A DNA stretch of 64,000 bases from Thiothrix sp. (GCF_028714775.1 NZ_JAQTLS010000002.1:62001-126000), one strand, 5' to 3'. Shown: positions 50,912 through 61,255, counted from the first letter of the stretch. Numbers and translations are program-made. Notes: generated from the letters alone by a model not told the origin.

Positions 50912-52226
50912 CCAAACAAATACCTGCATCCTCAAACTACGTTTCCCCGAATTTCGCAATGCACCGGAGTGGGAGTTAACCTCACTTGGTACAAAAGCTA
51001 TCAAAATTGGCAGTGGTATTACTCCTAACGGTGGAGAAAAAAACTATAAAAATACTGGTCGCCCATTTGTTCGGAGTCAAAATATTGGGTGGGGGTATTT
51101 AATACTGGATGATATTGTCTTTATTGATGATACGACACATTCAAAATTTTCTGCTACAGAAATCAAGAGCGGTGATGTTTTCCTAAATATTACAGGTGCT
51201 TCAATTGGTCGAAGTGCAGTTGCAAATTACAGCGTTCAAGGTGGAAATGTAAATCAGCATGTTTGTATCATTCGCACCAAACAAACAGAATTAAAACCAT
51301 TTTTTTTGAATCAATACTTGCTATCCCAAGATGGACAGAAACAAATTGATAGTTTTCAAGTTGGTGGCAATAGACAAGGACTTAACTTTGCTCAAATTCG
51401 ATCCTTTTGCTTGCCTTTAACTTCGATAGAAGAACAACAAAAAATCGCCGATTGCCTTTCTTCCATCGACGAACTTATCACCGCACAAACGCAAAAACTC
51501 GACACGCTTAAGACGCATAAAAAAGGGCTGATGCAGCAGCTTTTCCCAGCGGAAGGTGAGACTGTGCCGAAGTTGCGGTTTCCTGAGTTTCTGGATGCGG
51601 GAGAGTGGGAAGAAAAGACCATTCAAACATTAATTGATGAAAATATTATTATCGGTCATTTAGATGGGAATCATGGTGAATTATATCCAAAAGCTGAAGA
51701 GTTTTCGCAAAATGGTATTCCATATATTTCAGCTAATGACTTTATTGCGGGCGTTGTTGAGTTTGGCAAATGTAAGCGTATTCCAATGCAACGAGCATCA
51801 CAATTTAAAAAAGGCGTAGCAAAAGACGGAGATATTCTTTTTGCACACAATGCAACAGTTGGGCCGGTAGCAAAACTAAATACAGATTTACCATTTGTTA
51901 TTTTGAGTACAACTGCTACATATTATCGTTGTGATAATGATTTGTTGATAAATGACTTTCTGAGATTTTCCATTACCAGTCAATATTTTATACAGCAGTA
52001 TTCAAAAGTCATGTCTCAGTCTACGAGGAACCAAGTTCCAATAACAACTCAAAGAAAATTTTTCATTAACCTTCCAAACCCTAATGAACAGAGAAAAATT
52101 GCGGATTGTTTGGCTTCGGTGGATGCGTTGATTGCGGCGCAAGCGCAGAAGATTGAGGCACTGAAACAGCATAAGAAAGGCTTGATGCAGCAGCTTTTTC
52201 CGGCGGCTGAGGAGGTGGCGGGGTGA
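50904..52226 (+). CDS. hsdS: Type I restriction specificity subunit HsdS
   Basis: HsdS of 440 residues with two target recognition domains (about 25-175 and 235-385), each followed by a conserved helical spacer (EQQKIADCLSSIDELITAQT and EQRKIADCLASVDALIAAQA, each ending KKGLMQQLFPA). It directs both methylation and cleavage to a bipartite site that cannot be deduced here. The DNA of the recognition domains is much more AT-rich than the spacers and the flanking genes, as expected where recognition segments have been exchanged. Overlaps hsdR by 8 bp and the next gene by 4 bp. Confidence 0.97.
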   Translation: MNNQTNTCILKLRFPEFRNAPEWELTSLGTKAIKIGSGITPNGGEKNYKNTGRPFVRSQNIGWGYLILDDIVFIDDTTHSKFSATEIKSGDVFLNITGASIGRSAVANYSVQGGNVNQHVCIIRTKQTELKPFFLNQYLLSQDGQKQIDSFQVGGNRQGLNFAQIRSFCLPLTSIEEQQKIADCLSSIDELITAQTQKLDTLKTHKKGLMQQLFPAEGETVPKLRFPEFLDAGEWEEKTIQTLIDENIIIGHLDGNHGELYPKAEEFSQNGIPYISANDFIAGVVEFGKCKRIPMQRASQFKKGVAKDGDILFAHNATVGPVAKLNTDLPFVILSTTATYYRCDNDLLINDFLRFSITSQYFIQQYSKVMSQSTRNQVPITTQRKFFINLPNPNEQRKIADCLASVDALIAAQAQKIEALKQHKKGLMQQLFPAAEEVAG

Positions 52227-53329
52227 GTAATAGACCACTTTCCATGAATAGATTGGTGCAACGGTTACGCGGTGACTTGGATAACCCAACAAAGCCTAGT
52301 CATTTTGTGTTGCTCTACGCCTACAGCGGCACGGGTAAAACGCGGCTGTCGATGGCTTTCAAGGAAGCTGGCAAGAGGAAAAGAGGCGTTCAACGCGATA
52401 CGCTCTACTTCAATGCCTATACCGAAGATTTGTTTTCTTGGGACAATGATCTTGCTGGCGACACCGAGCGCGTTTTGCGAATTAACGCAGCGTCACGTTT
52501 CTTTTCCGGCTTCAAAGAACTGTCGTTAGAAGAAAAAATACGCCCTTTTTTGTACCGTTATGCCGATTTCGATTTCAGGATCGACTACGAACAGTGGACG
52601 ATTACCTTTTCCCGTGGTGACACCGATCATATTAAAGTTTCGCGGGGTGAGGAAAACATCTTCATATGGTGTATTTTTTTGGCGATTTGCGAATTAGCGA
52701 TAGATGGTGCGGAAGCCTATAGCTGGGTGAAGTATCTCTACATCGACGACCCGATTTCCTCACTGGATGACAACAACGCCATTGCCGTAGCCAGCGATTT
52801 GGCTCAATTACTCAAAAGGGGCAAAGATCGCGTAAAAACGGTGATCTCCTCCCATCACGGGCTGTTTTTCAATGTGATGTGCAACGAATTCAAAAAGTCA
52901 TCACACAAGAAATATTTTCTGCTCCGTGGGACTAATGCGGATAGCTACAACTTACATACGTTGGGAGAAAAAGATGACACCCCCTTCTTTCACCATGTAG
53001 CCATGTTAAGCGAACTGCAACAAGCCTCCGAATCGGGCAAGCTGTATACCCACCATTTCAATATGCTGCGCAGCATCATGGAAAAGACCTCCAGCTTTTT
53101 TGGCTACAACGATTTTTCTGCCTGCATTCACGGCGTAGATGATGAAGTGTTGTATGCCCGCGCCTTGAATTTGCTGAGTCATGGCAAATATTCGGTCTAC
53201 GAACCAAGGGAAATGGTCAGTGACACCAAAATATTATTCCAAAGAATACTAACGGCTTTTCTGGAACGTTACCGTTTCCATTTGCCTGAGCTACTCACTG
53301 AAGCTACCACACAACAGAGCCAACCATGA
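52223..53329 (+). CDS. PrrC-like anticodon nuclease with ABC-type ATPase
   Basis: Protein of 368 residues. The NTPase part has Walker A AYSGTGKT at 33-40, the family segment TLYFNAYTEDLFSWDNDL at 60-77, a signature-like SRGEE at 140-144, Walker B with D-loop YLYIDDPISSLDD at 171-183, and a switch His in ISSHH at 208-212. In the C-terminal part R283, E287 and H320 have the spacing (4 and 37) expected of the PrrC catalytic triad (Arg320, Glu324, His356). PrrC cuts tRNA-Lys in the anticodon loop when its partner type I enzyme is disabled by phage. The position inside an hsd operon supports this. Overlaps hsdS by 4 bp. Confidence 0.85.
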   Translation: MSNRPLSMNRLVQRLRGDLDNPTKPSHFVLLYAYSGTGKTRLSMAFKEAGKRKRGVQRDTLYFNAYTEDLFSWDNDLAGDTERVLRINAASRFFSGFKELSLEEKIRPFLYRYADFDFRIDYEQWTITFSRGDTDHIKVSRGEENIFIWCIFLAICELAIDGAEAYSWVKYLYIDDPISSLDDNNAIAVASDLAQLLKRGKDRVKTVISSHHGLFFNVMCNEFKKSSHKKYFLLRGTNADSYNLHTLGEKDDTPFFHHVAMLSELQQASESGKLYTHHFNMLRSIMEKTSSFFGYNDFSACIHGVDDEVLYARALNLLSHGKYSVYEPREMVSDTKILFQRILTAFLERYRFHLPELLTEATTQQSQP

Positions 53330-54414
53330 TGGAACAAGACAAGAATAAACTGGACGATACCCCCGTGGCACTCACTCCCTTACCTGCGGGTTATCAAGAC
53401 TGGCTTGCCAGCCTCAAAACCCGCATCCACACCGCGCAACAACGTGCAACACTGGCGGTTAACCGCGAACTGGTATTGCTGTATTGGCAGATAGGGCAGG
53501 AAATTTTAACCCGCCAATCCACGCAAGGCTGGGGCGCGAAAGTGATTGATCACCTAGCGCACGATTTGCGTGTTGCCTTTCCTGAAATGAAAGGGTTTTC
53601 ACCGCGCAACCTCAAGTACATGCGAACTTTTGCCCAAAACTGGGGCAGTAGTGAATTTGTGCAAGAGGTGCTTGCACAATTGCCGTGGTATCACCACATC
53701 ACCTTGCTGGACAAGCTCAAAACCCAAGCGACACGCGAGTGGTATGCCCAACAAGCCATCACCCACAACTGGTCACGTAATGTACTAGTGATGCAGATAG
53801 AAACCAACTTGATGGATAGAAGCGGCAAAGCCGTCAATAACTTTGCCCAGTGCCTACCAGCTCCCCAATCGGATTTGGCACGGGAATCACTAAAAGACCC
53901 GTACCGTTTGGACTTTTTGGGTTTAGGACAAGATGCCCAAGAGCGGGCTGTCGAAGCCGCATTGGTTGAACACATTACCCAATTTTTACTGGAACTGGGG
54001 GCTGGCTTTGCCTTCGTGGGCAAGCAAGTTCATGTGGTGGTGGGCGGGGAAGATTTTTATCTGGATTTGCTGTTTTACCACCTGAAATTGCGTTGCTATG
54101 TGGTGGTGGAACTCAAAGCAGGGGATTTTAAGCCGGAACATACTGGGCAGATCAGTTTTTATTTGAGCGCGGTTGATTCCTTGCTGAAACACCCTGATGA
54201 CCAACCTTCCATCGGGTTGTTGCTGTGCAAAAACCATAACCGCATCGTGGCAGAATATGCTTTGCGTGATAGCCATAAACCGATAGGTATCGCCCAGTAT
54301 CAACTAGGCGATGCTATCCCATCTGAACTTAAAATTGGTTTGCCCACTATTGAGCAAATTGAACAAGAACTCAGTAATAAAACACCCTCACAAGATAAAG
54401 CAAACCATGACTGA
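53326..54414 (+). CDS. DUF1016 (YhcG-type) PD-(D/E)XK nuclease-like protein
   Basis: Protein of 362 residues. The N-terminal DUF1016 helical part (about 20-180) shows YWQIGQEILTRQ, GWGAKVIDHLAHDL and FSPRNLKYMRTFAQNW. The C-terminal YhcG domain has a PD-(D/E)XK core with D247, E262 and K264 (FYLDLLFYHLKLRCYVVVEL). Family members are common in restriction and defence loci, but their substrate is not established; some affect DNA cleavage or mobile elements. It overlaps the PrrC-like gene by 4 bp and hsdM by 8 bp, so it is built into the operon. Confidence 0.9.
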   Translation: MMEQDKNKLDDTPVALTPLPAGYQDWLASLKTRIHTAQQRATLAVNRELVLLYWQIGQEILTRQSTQGWGAKVIDHLAHDLRVAFPEMKGFSPRNLKYMRTFAQNWGSSEFVQEVLAQLPWYHHITLLDKLKTQATREWYAQQAITHNWSRNVLVMQIETNLMDRSGKAVNNFAQCLPAPQSDLARESLKDPYRLDFLGLGQDAQERAVEAALVEHITQFLLELGAGFAFVGKQVHVVVGGEDFYLDLLFYHLKLRCYVVVELKAGDFKPEHTGQISFYLSAVDSLLKHPDDQPSIGLLLCKNHNRIVAEYALRDSHKPIGIAQYQLGDAIPSELKIGLPTIEQIEQELSNKTPSQDKANHD

Positions 54415-56023
54415 TCAAGACCAAAAGAAACTGGGTAGCACCCTTTGGAACATCGCCGATGATTTGCGGGGCGCGATGAATGCGGATGACTTCCGTGATT
54501 ACATGCTTTCCTTCCTGTTCCTGCGTTACCTTTCTGATAATTACGAAGCTGCCGCAAAGAAAGAACTGGGTTCCGACTACCCTGATAATAAGGATATTCC
54601 GAATATCGCGCCCTTGAGTATTTGGTATCAGGATTATCAGGAGGATGTGCCGGAGTTTGAGAAGCAGATGCGGCGCAAGGTGCATTACGTCATCCAGCCG
54701 GAATTTTTGTGGAGCAATATTGCGGAAATGGCTCGTACTCAAGACGGGGAGCTGCTGCACACGCTACAAAAAGGCTTTAAGTACATCGAAACCCAGTCAT
54801 TTGAAAGCACCTTTCAGGGGTTGTTCTCGGAAATCAATCTGGATTCGGAGAAGCTCGGCAAAAAGTACCCGGAGCGCAACGCGAAACTCTGTACCATCAT
54901 CACTAAGATTGCCGAGGGAATTGCTAAGTTTTCCACCAGTAGCGACGTGCTGGGCGATGCTTATGAATACCTGATAGGGCAGTTCGCAGCCGGATCAGGC
55001 AAGAAGGCGGGTGAGTTTTATACGCCACAACAGCTTTCCAGCATCCTTTCCGAAATTGTAACACTAGACAGTCAAGACCCGACCACGGGTAAGAAAAAAC
55101 GATTAGATAAAGTCCTCGACTTTGCTTGTGGCTCTGGCTCGTTGCTACTGAATGTGCGTAAACAATTAGGGGTGCATGGTATCGGTAAAATCTACGGGCA
55201 GGAAAAAAACATCACGACCTACAATTTGGCACGCATGAATATGTTGCTGCATGGGGTGAAAGATTCCGAGTTTGAGATTCATCACGGCGACTCACTTCTC
55301 AACGACTGGAATGTTCTTAAGGAAGCGAATCCCGCCAAGAAACTTCATTTTGATGCTGTCGTTGCCAATCCCCCCTTCAGTTACCGCTGGGAGCCGACTG
55401 AGGCATTAGGTGAGGATTTCCGCTTCAAAAATTATGGACTTGCGCCCAAATCCGCAGCCGACTTTGCTTTCCTCTTGCACGGTTTCCACTACTTGGGCAA
55501 AGAAGGCACGATGGCAATCATCCTGCCACACGGCGTACTGTTCCGTGGTGGTGCGGAGGAACGTATTCGCCGCAAGCTGTTGGAAGATGGCAATATTGAC
55601 ACCGTGATTGGTTTGCCCGCGAATCTGTTTTTTTCAACAGGCATTCCCGTCTGCATTCTGGTATTGAAAAAGTGTAAGAAGCCAGATGATGTACTATTCA
55701 TCAATGCCAGCGAACATTTTGAGAAAGGCAAACGCCAAAATCGTCTATTGCCGGAACATATCGACAAGATCATTGCCACCTATCAGTTCCGTCAGGAAGA
55801 AGACCGCTATGCGCGGCGCGTGCCAATGGAGGAGATTGCCGCCAACGACTACAACCTGAATATTTCGCGCTACATCAGCACGGCAAAAGCAGAGGAAGAA
55901 GTCGACTTGCAGGCAGTTAATGCCGAATTGGTCAGGTTGGGAAAAGGGATTGTGGAAGCTACCCAGAAGCACAATGAATTTCTGAAAGAACTTGGTTTGC
56001 CTGTTTTGCCGCTGGGCATTTAG
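54407..56023 (+). CDS. hsdM: Type I DNA methyltransferase subunit HsdM
   Basis: Adenine methyltransferase subunit of 538 residues. An N-terminal helical domain (LWNIADDLRGAMNADDFRDY) is followed by the catalytic domain with AdoMet motif I DFACGSGSLL at 238-247 and the N6-adenine motif NPPF at 321-324. GEFYTPQQLSSIL is the typical lead-in. With HsdS it methylates host sites. ATG 54407 overlaps the previous stop by 8 bp; an upstream in-frame extension would lie wholly inside that gene. Being the last gene, after hsdR, hsdS and two nuclease genes, is unusual. Confidence 0.97.
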   Translation: MTDQDQKKLGSTLWNIADDLRGAMNADDFRDYMLSFLFLRYLSDNYEAAAKKELGSDYPDNKDIPNIAPLSIWYQDYQEDVPEFEKQMRRKVHYVIQPEFLWSNIAEMARTQDGELLHTLQKGFKYIETQSFESTFQGLFSEINLDSEKLGKKYPERNAKLCTIITKIAEGIAKFSTSSDVLGDAYEYLIGQFAAGSGKKAGEFYTPQQLSSILSEIVTLDSQDPTTGKKKRLDKVLDFACGSGSLLLNVRKQLGVHGIGKIYGQEKNITTYNLARMNMLLHGVKDSEFEIHHGDSLLNDWNVLKEANPAKKLHFDAVVANPPFSYRWEPTEALGEDFRFKNYGLAPKSAADFAFLLHGFHYLGKEGTMAIILPHGVLFRGGAEERIRRKLLEDGNIDTVIGLPANLFFSTGIPVCILVLKKCKKPDDVLFINASEHFEKGKRQNRLLPEHIDKIIATYQFRQEEDRYARRVPMEEIAANDYNLNISRYISTAKAEEEVDLQAVNAELVRLGKGIVEATQKHNEFLKELGLPVLPLGI

Positions 56024-56055
56024 GGGACAGCACTAATCATCCGATGTCACACCAT

Positions 56056-56083
56056 AAAAAAGGGAGCCGAAGCCCCCTTTTTA
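56056..56083. terminator. Bidirectional terminator after hsdM and fba
   Basis: AAAAAAGGGAGC-CGAA-GCCCCCTTTTT forms a stem of about 10 bp with one mismatch and has T-runs in both directions. It lies 33 bp after the hsdM stop and 67 bp after the convergent fba stop. Confidence 0.8.
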
Positions 56084-56113
56084 TACCTATTTTGTAGGAG
56101 CTTGCCTTGCAAG
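56056..56113. repeat. Right copy of direct repeat flanking the hsd operon
   Basis: Second copy of the repeat at 47781-47838, same orientation, 8.3 kb apart. Its first 27 bases form the terminator described below. In this copy the sequence runs into a REP-like palindrome. Confidence 0.85.
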
Positions 56114-56140
56114 CGATTGCCAGCAGGGCTGGCTCCTACA
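56093..56140. repeat. REP-like palindrome
   Basis: TGTAGGAGC (56093-56101) and GGCTCCTACA (56131-56140) enclose a G/C-rich centre with its own GCTTGCCTTGCAAGC hairpin. The GTAGGAGC...GCTCCTAC form is like REP elements of Pseudomonas and relatives. It lies between the hsd operon and fba. Confidence 0.65.
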
Positions 56141-56149
56141 ACGACCGGC

Positions 56150-57214
56150 TTACGACACTTTCGGGTCGAGCTTGCCAGCTTTGTACAGGCCGAACATCAC
56201 TTCCAGTGAAGTTGGCTGGATTTTGCCAGCCATACCCGCAGAGCCGAAAGCTTCAAAGCGGTCTTTACAGATGCCTGACATGGCTTTGGTCGCTTCTTTC
56301 AGGAATTTGCGTGGGTCGAAGTTGGCTTTGTTGTCAAACAGGTGTTTGCGGATTGCGCCTGTGGATGCCATACGCAGGTCGGTGTCGATGTTGACTTTGC
56401 GCACGCCGTGCTTGATGCCTTCAACGATTTCGGAAACCGGCACGCCGTAGGTTTGGCCCATGTCGCCGCCGTAGTTGTTGATGATTTCGAGCCAATCTTC
56501 TGGAACAGAAGAGGAGCCGTGCATAACCAAGTGGACGGTTGGGATGCGGTCGTGGATTTCTTTCACACGGTCAATACGCAGTACGTTGCCGGTAGGCTTC
56601 TTGGTGAACTTGTATGCACCGTGGGAAGTGCCGATCGCGATTGCCAGCGCGTCAACGCCAGTTTTCTTGACGAAATCAGCCGCTTCTTCCGGGTCGGTCA
56701 GCAGTTGGGAATGATCCAACACGCCTTCAGCACCGTGACCGTCTTCTTCGCCCATCATGCCTGTTTCGAGTGAACCCAAGCAACCCAGTTCGCCTTCGAC
56801 GGAAACGCCGCAAGCGTGTGCCAGTTCAACCACTTTGCGGGTGGTGTCAACGTTGTATTCGTAGCTGGAAGGAGTTTTGCCATCAGCCATCAAGGAACCG
56901 TCCATCATGACGGAGGTGAAGCCAGACTGGATGGAGCGGAAGCAAACGGCAGGTTCCGCACCGTGGTCTTGGTGCATACAAACTGGGATGTGCGGGTACA
57001 TTTCAACCGCTGCTTGTACCAAGTGGCGCAGGAACGGTTCGCCAGCATAAGAACGCGCACCGGCAGAGCCTTGCAGGATAACCGGGGAGTTGCACGCATC
57101 TGCTGCTTGCATGATCGCGTGGATTTGCTCCATGTTGTTTACGTTGAACGCTGGCATCCCGTAGCCGTTTTCAGCCGCGTGATCCAGTAATTGGCGCAAT
57201 GAAATCAAAGCCAT
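56150..57214 (-). CDS. fba: Class II fructose-bisphosphate aldolase
   Basis: Zinc-dependent aldolase of 354 residues. Family blocks: [23 protein letters not shown] (zinc and catalytic), [43 protein letters not shown] and KVNIDTDLR. It cleaves fructose 1,6-bisphosphate, and in Calvin-cycle organisms also forms sedoheptulose bisphosphate; the CbbA-like pattern fits that subgroup. AAGGAGAACAAC precedes the ATG. Follows pyk by 49 bp on the same strand. Confidence 0.96.
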   Translation of the reverse strand: MALISLRQLLDHAAENGYGMPAFNVNNMEQIHAIMQAADACNSPVILQGSAGARSYAGEPFLRHLVQAAVEMYPHIPVCMHQDHGAEPAVCFRSIQSGFTSVMMDGSLMADGKTPSSYEYNVDTTRKVVELAHACGVSVEGELGCLGSLETGMMGEEDGHGAEGVLDHSQLLTDPEEAADFVKKTGVDALAIAIGTSHGAYKFTKKPTGNVLRIDRVKEIHDRIPTVHLVMHGSSSVPEDWLEIINNYGGDMGQTYGVPVSEIVEGIKHGVRKVNIDTDLRMASTGAIRKHLFDNKANFDPRKFLKEATKAMSGICKDRFEAFGSAGMAGKIQPTSLEVMFGLYKAGKLDPKVS

Positions 57215-57263
57215 GTTGTTCTCCTTAAAATGTTAGTTAAAACGTTAAGCTGTATGTTTGGTG

Positions 57264-58706
57264 TTAGCCGTTCTGGTGTTCGCCGACGCGCAGTATTTTG
57301 AGCTGGTTTGTCCCACCTTTCGCCCCCATCAGGTCGCCTTTGGTGATGATGACCAGATCGCCAGTTTCCACGATACCTTCCTGAATCATCAGCTCGACGG
57401 CTTGTCGGTTGGCTATTTTCGGGTCTTTCAGCGGTTCGTGCAATTTTACTGGGTAAACGCCCCGGTACATGCTGACCCGCCGGGCAGCCTCATCACTGGA
57501 GGCCAGCGCGTAAATCGGGATGCCGGAACTGATCCGCGACATCCACAACGGGGTCGAGCCAGATTCCGTCAGTGCCGCAATCGCCCGCACATTCATGTGG
57601 TTAGCGGTGTACATGGTCGCCATCGCAATGCCTTCGTCGATGCGTTCAAAGCGCTCTTCCATGCGATGCCCGGAACGGCGGGTTTCGATGGAATTTTCCG
57701 CTTCTTCGCAGATGTCCGCCATCGTTTTTACCACCAGCGCAGGGTGTTTGCCGGTCGCGGTTTCGCCGGAAAGCATCACCGCATCCGTACCATCAATGAC
57801 GGCATTCGCCACGTCGAAAACTTCCGCCCGCGTGGGGATCGGGTTTTCGGTCATGGTTTCCATCATCTGGGTGGCGGTAATGACTGCGCGGTTGAGCTTG
57901 CGGGCTTGGCTGATCAGGCACTTTTGCGCCCGTGGCAACTTGGCGTCACCAATTTCCACACCTAAGTCGCCGCGAGCAATCATGATTACGTCGGAGGCGA
58001 GGATGATGGCATCGCGGATTGCGCCTTCCATGGTTTCAGCGCGTTCCATCTTGGCAACAATCGCAGCCCGCCCACCAGCTTCCACCATTAGGCGACGTGC
58101 TTCATTGATGTCGTCGGCTGAGCGCGGGAATGAAACGGCGAGAAAATCAACGCCGATATTGGCAGCAACTTGGATGTCTTCCCGATCTTTGTCGGTCAGT
58201 GCGGCGGCACTTAAGCCCCCGCCACGGCGGTTCAGCCCTTTATTGTTGGACAGAACCCCACCATTGACGGCGCGGGTATGGATTTCATTGCCCTGAATGG
58301 CGATGATAGCCAAGACAATGCGCCCATCATCCAACCAGAGTTCATCCCCGACTTTGACATCGTGAATCAGTTCTTTGTAACCCAAACCGACCCGTTCTTG
58401 CGTGCCTGCATCGTTGGCGAGGTCTGCATCCAAGATGAAGGTATCGCCGGGTTTCAGGGTGATTTTGCCATCCTGAAAACGGGCAATGCGTAATTTTGGC
58501 CCTTGCAGGTCGCCGAGAATACCGACGATGCGCCCCGCTTTCCGCGCCAATTCACGCACCAGTTCGGCACGAGCCGCGTGTTCTGCGTGGGAGCCATGCG
58601 AAAAGTTTAGCCGCACGACATCTGCCCCTGCCCGGATAATGGCTTCAATGGCCTCCGGTGTGCTTGTAGCTGGCCCCATGGTCGCTACAATTTTAGTCCT
58701 TCTCAA
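57264..58706 (-). CDS. pyk: Pyruvate kinase
   Basis: Pyruvate kinase of 480 residues. Blocks seen: KIVATMGPAT, VRLNFSHGSHAEH, GDLQGPKLRI, VSFPRSADDI, MIARGDLGVEI, TATQMMETM and MLSGETATGKHP. It makes ATP and pyruvate from phosphoenolpyruvate and ADP. The frame starts at TTG 58706 (MRRTKIVATMGP) with a weak TAGGT element upstream; no better ATG exists near the conserved N-terminus. A terminator in front separates it from pgk, so pyk and fba probably have their own promoter. Confidence 0.96.
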   Translation of the reverse strand: MRRTKIVATMGPATSTPEAIEAIIRAGADVVRLNFSHGSHAEHAARAELVRELARKAGRIVGILGDLQGPKLRIARFQDGKITLKPGDTFILDADLANDAGTQERVGLGYKELIHDVKVGDELWLDDGRIVLAIIAIQGNEIHTRAVNGGVLSNNKGLNRRGGGLSAAALTDKDREDIQVAANIGVDFLAVSFPRSADDINEARRLMVEAGGRAAIVAKMERAETMEGAIRDAIILASDVIMIARGDLGVEIGDAKLPRAQKCLISQARKLNRAVITATQMMETMTENPIPTRAEVFDVANAVIDGTDAVMLSGETATGKHPALVVKTMADICEEAENSIETRRSGHRMEERFERIDEGIAMATMYTANHMNVRAIAALTESGSTPLWMSRISSGIPIYALASSDEAARRVSMYRGVYPVKLHEPLKDPKIANRQAVELMIQEGIVETGDLVIITKGDLMGAKGGTNQLKILRVGEHQNG

Positions 58707-58773
58707 TGTATTACCTATTAACTGTGTGCTGTAAAGTGCTTAGTTTATGCTTGTTCTATGACATTATGTAGTG

Positions 58774-58806
58774 TGAAAAATGAAGCCGCACACTGGCGGC
58801 TTCATT
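58774..58806 (-). terminator. Rho-independent terminator after pgk
   Basis: On the minus strand AATGAAGCCGC and GCGGCTTCATT pair over 11 bp with a 6-base loop and are followed by TTTTTCAC. It lies 11 bp after the pgk stop and splits pgk from pyk. Confidence 0.92.
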
Positions 58807-58817
58807 AGTAGCTGTGA

Positions 58818-59999
58818 TCAGCCTTTAGCGCGTTCTTCCAACATCGCAACGGCTGGGAGGACTTTGCCTTCGAGGTATTCCAAGAAAGCGCCGCCAGCGG
58901 TAGAGATGTAAGAGATTTTGTCGTAAATGTTGTACTTTTGGATGGCTGCGATGGTGTCGCCGCCGCCCGCCAGTGTGAAGGCTTTGGTTTCAGCCATTGC
59001 CATTGAAATGGCTTTCGTGCCTTCGCCGAATTGGTCGAATTCAAATACACCAACCGGGCCATTCCATACAACAGTGCCAGCATTCATGATGATGTCGACC
59101 AGTTCCTGTGCGGATTTAGGGCCGATGTCGAAAATCATGTCGTCGTCAGCCACGTCTTTCGCATCTTTCAATTCTGCCGGTTCGGCTGGGTCGAATTTCT
59201 TGCCGCAAACCACGTCAACAGCGATCGGAATGATTGCGCCACGAGCAGTCATTTTCTTGATCAGCTCTTGTGCCGTTGGTACGAGGTCATCTTCGCACAG
59301 GGATTTGCCGACATTGTGGCCTGTAGCTTTCAGGAAGGTATTGGCAATGCCGCCGCCAACAACCAACTGTTCGCATTTTTCAGACAGCGCTTCCAGAACG
59401 GTCAGTTTGGTGGAAACTTTGGAACCACCGACGATAGCAACCATTGGACGGGCAGGGTTTGCCAGTGCTTTGTCCAGTGCAATCAGTTCTTCCGTCAGCA
59501 AGATACCGGCAGCGGCGATGGGGGCAAATTTACCTGCGCCGTGGGTGGAAGCTTGTGCGCGGTGAGCTGTGCCGAAAGCGTCCATGACGAATACATCGCA
59601 CAGGGCAGCATATTTCTTTGCCAGTGTTTCGTTGTCTTTCTTTTCACCTGCGTTGAAACGCACGTTTTCCAGCAGTACCACTTCGCCTTCCGCTACGTCA
59701 AAACCACCGTCGATGTAGTCTTTGATCAGGCGCACGGTTTTGCCCAGCTTGGCGCTCATGTCTTCGGCAATCGGTTGCATGGAGTTGGCTTCATCCACTT
59801 CACCTTCGGTCGGGCGACCACGGTGGGACATGACCATGACTTTCGCACCCGCTTTCATCGCGTGTTCAATGGTTGGCATGGATGCAGTAATACGGGCGTC
59901 GGAAGTAACTTTGCCGTCTTTGACAGGTACGTTCAGGTCGGCGCGGATCAGGACACGTTTGCCTTTCAGATCCAAGTCGGTCATTTTTATGAAAGCCAT
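58818..59999 (-). CDS. pgk: Phosphoglycerate kinase
   Basis: Phosphoglycerate kinase of 393 residues. N-domain blocks include [18 protein letters not shown] and [11 protein letters not shown]; later [28 protein letters not shown] and GGGDTIAAI belong to the nucleotide side. It interconverts 1,3-bisphosphoglycerate and 3-phosphoglycerate, in the glycolytic or Calvin direction. AAGGAGTTCCACCAC precedes the ATG. The gap to gapA upstream holds a long palindrome. Confidence 0.97.
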   Translation of the reverse strand: MAFIKMTDLDLKGKRVLIRADLNVPVKDGKVTSDARITASMPTIEHAMKAGAKVMVMSHRGRPTEGEVDEANSMQPIAEDMSAKLGKTVRLIKDYIDGGFDVAEGEVVLLENVRFNAGEKKDNETLAKKYAALCDVFVMDAFGTAHRAQASTHGAGKFAPIAAAGILLTEELIALDKALANPARPMVAIVGGSKVSTKLTVLEALSEKCEQLVVGGGIANTFLKATGHNVGKSLCEDDLVPTAQELIKKMTARGAIIPIAVDVVCGKKFDPAEPAELKDAKDVADDDMIFDIGPKSAQELVDIIMNAGTVVWNGPVGVFEFDQFGEGTKAISMAMAETKAFTLAGGGDTIAAIQKYNIYDKISYISTAGGAFLEYLEGKVLPAVAMLEERAKG

Positions 60000-60079
60000 G
60001 TGGTGGAACTCCTTGCAGAAATCAAATCAGTCAAATAAAGCGGGTAAGGTGTGAGGTGCTTTAGTTGACGAATTTGGAG

Positions 60080-60184
60080 ACCCTCACCCCAACCCCTCTC
60101 CCGCGAAGCGGGCGAGGGGCTAAGATTTCCCCTGTTGTTCCCCCTCGCCCGCTTCGCGGGAGAGGGGGCTAGGGGGGGAGGGTT
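60080..60184. repeat. Long imperfect inverted repeat between gapA and pgk
   Basis: ACCCTCACCCCAACCCCTCT (from 60080) and its imperfect complement (ending 60184) form arms of about 40 bp. Each arm contains its own CCCGC-GAA-GCGGG hairpin. The sequence is of the CCCTC...CGCGAAGCGGG repeat type found between genes in many proteobacteria. It may act as a terminator or RNA-stabilising structure for gapA mRNA. Confidence 0.85.
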
Positions 60185-60186
60185 TC

Positions 60187-61212
<1,026 letters not shown>

Positions 61213-61231
61213 TTAGATAAATCAGTAGGCA

Positions 61232-61255
61232 GGCTTCCCCTCCTCAGAGGAAGCC
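61232..61255 (-). other. Hairpin between tkt and gapA
   Basis: GGCTTCC and GGAAGCC pair across a 10-base loop 15 bp after the tkt stop. No T-run follows on the minus strand, so it is more likely a weak attenuator or mRNA processing site than a full terminator. Confidence 0.5.
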
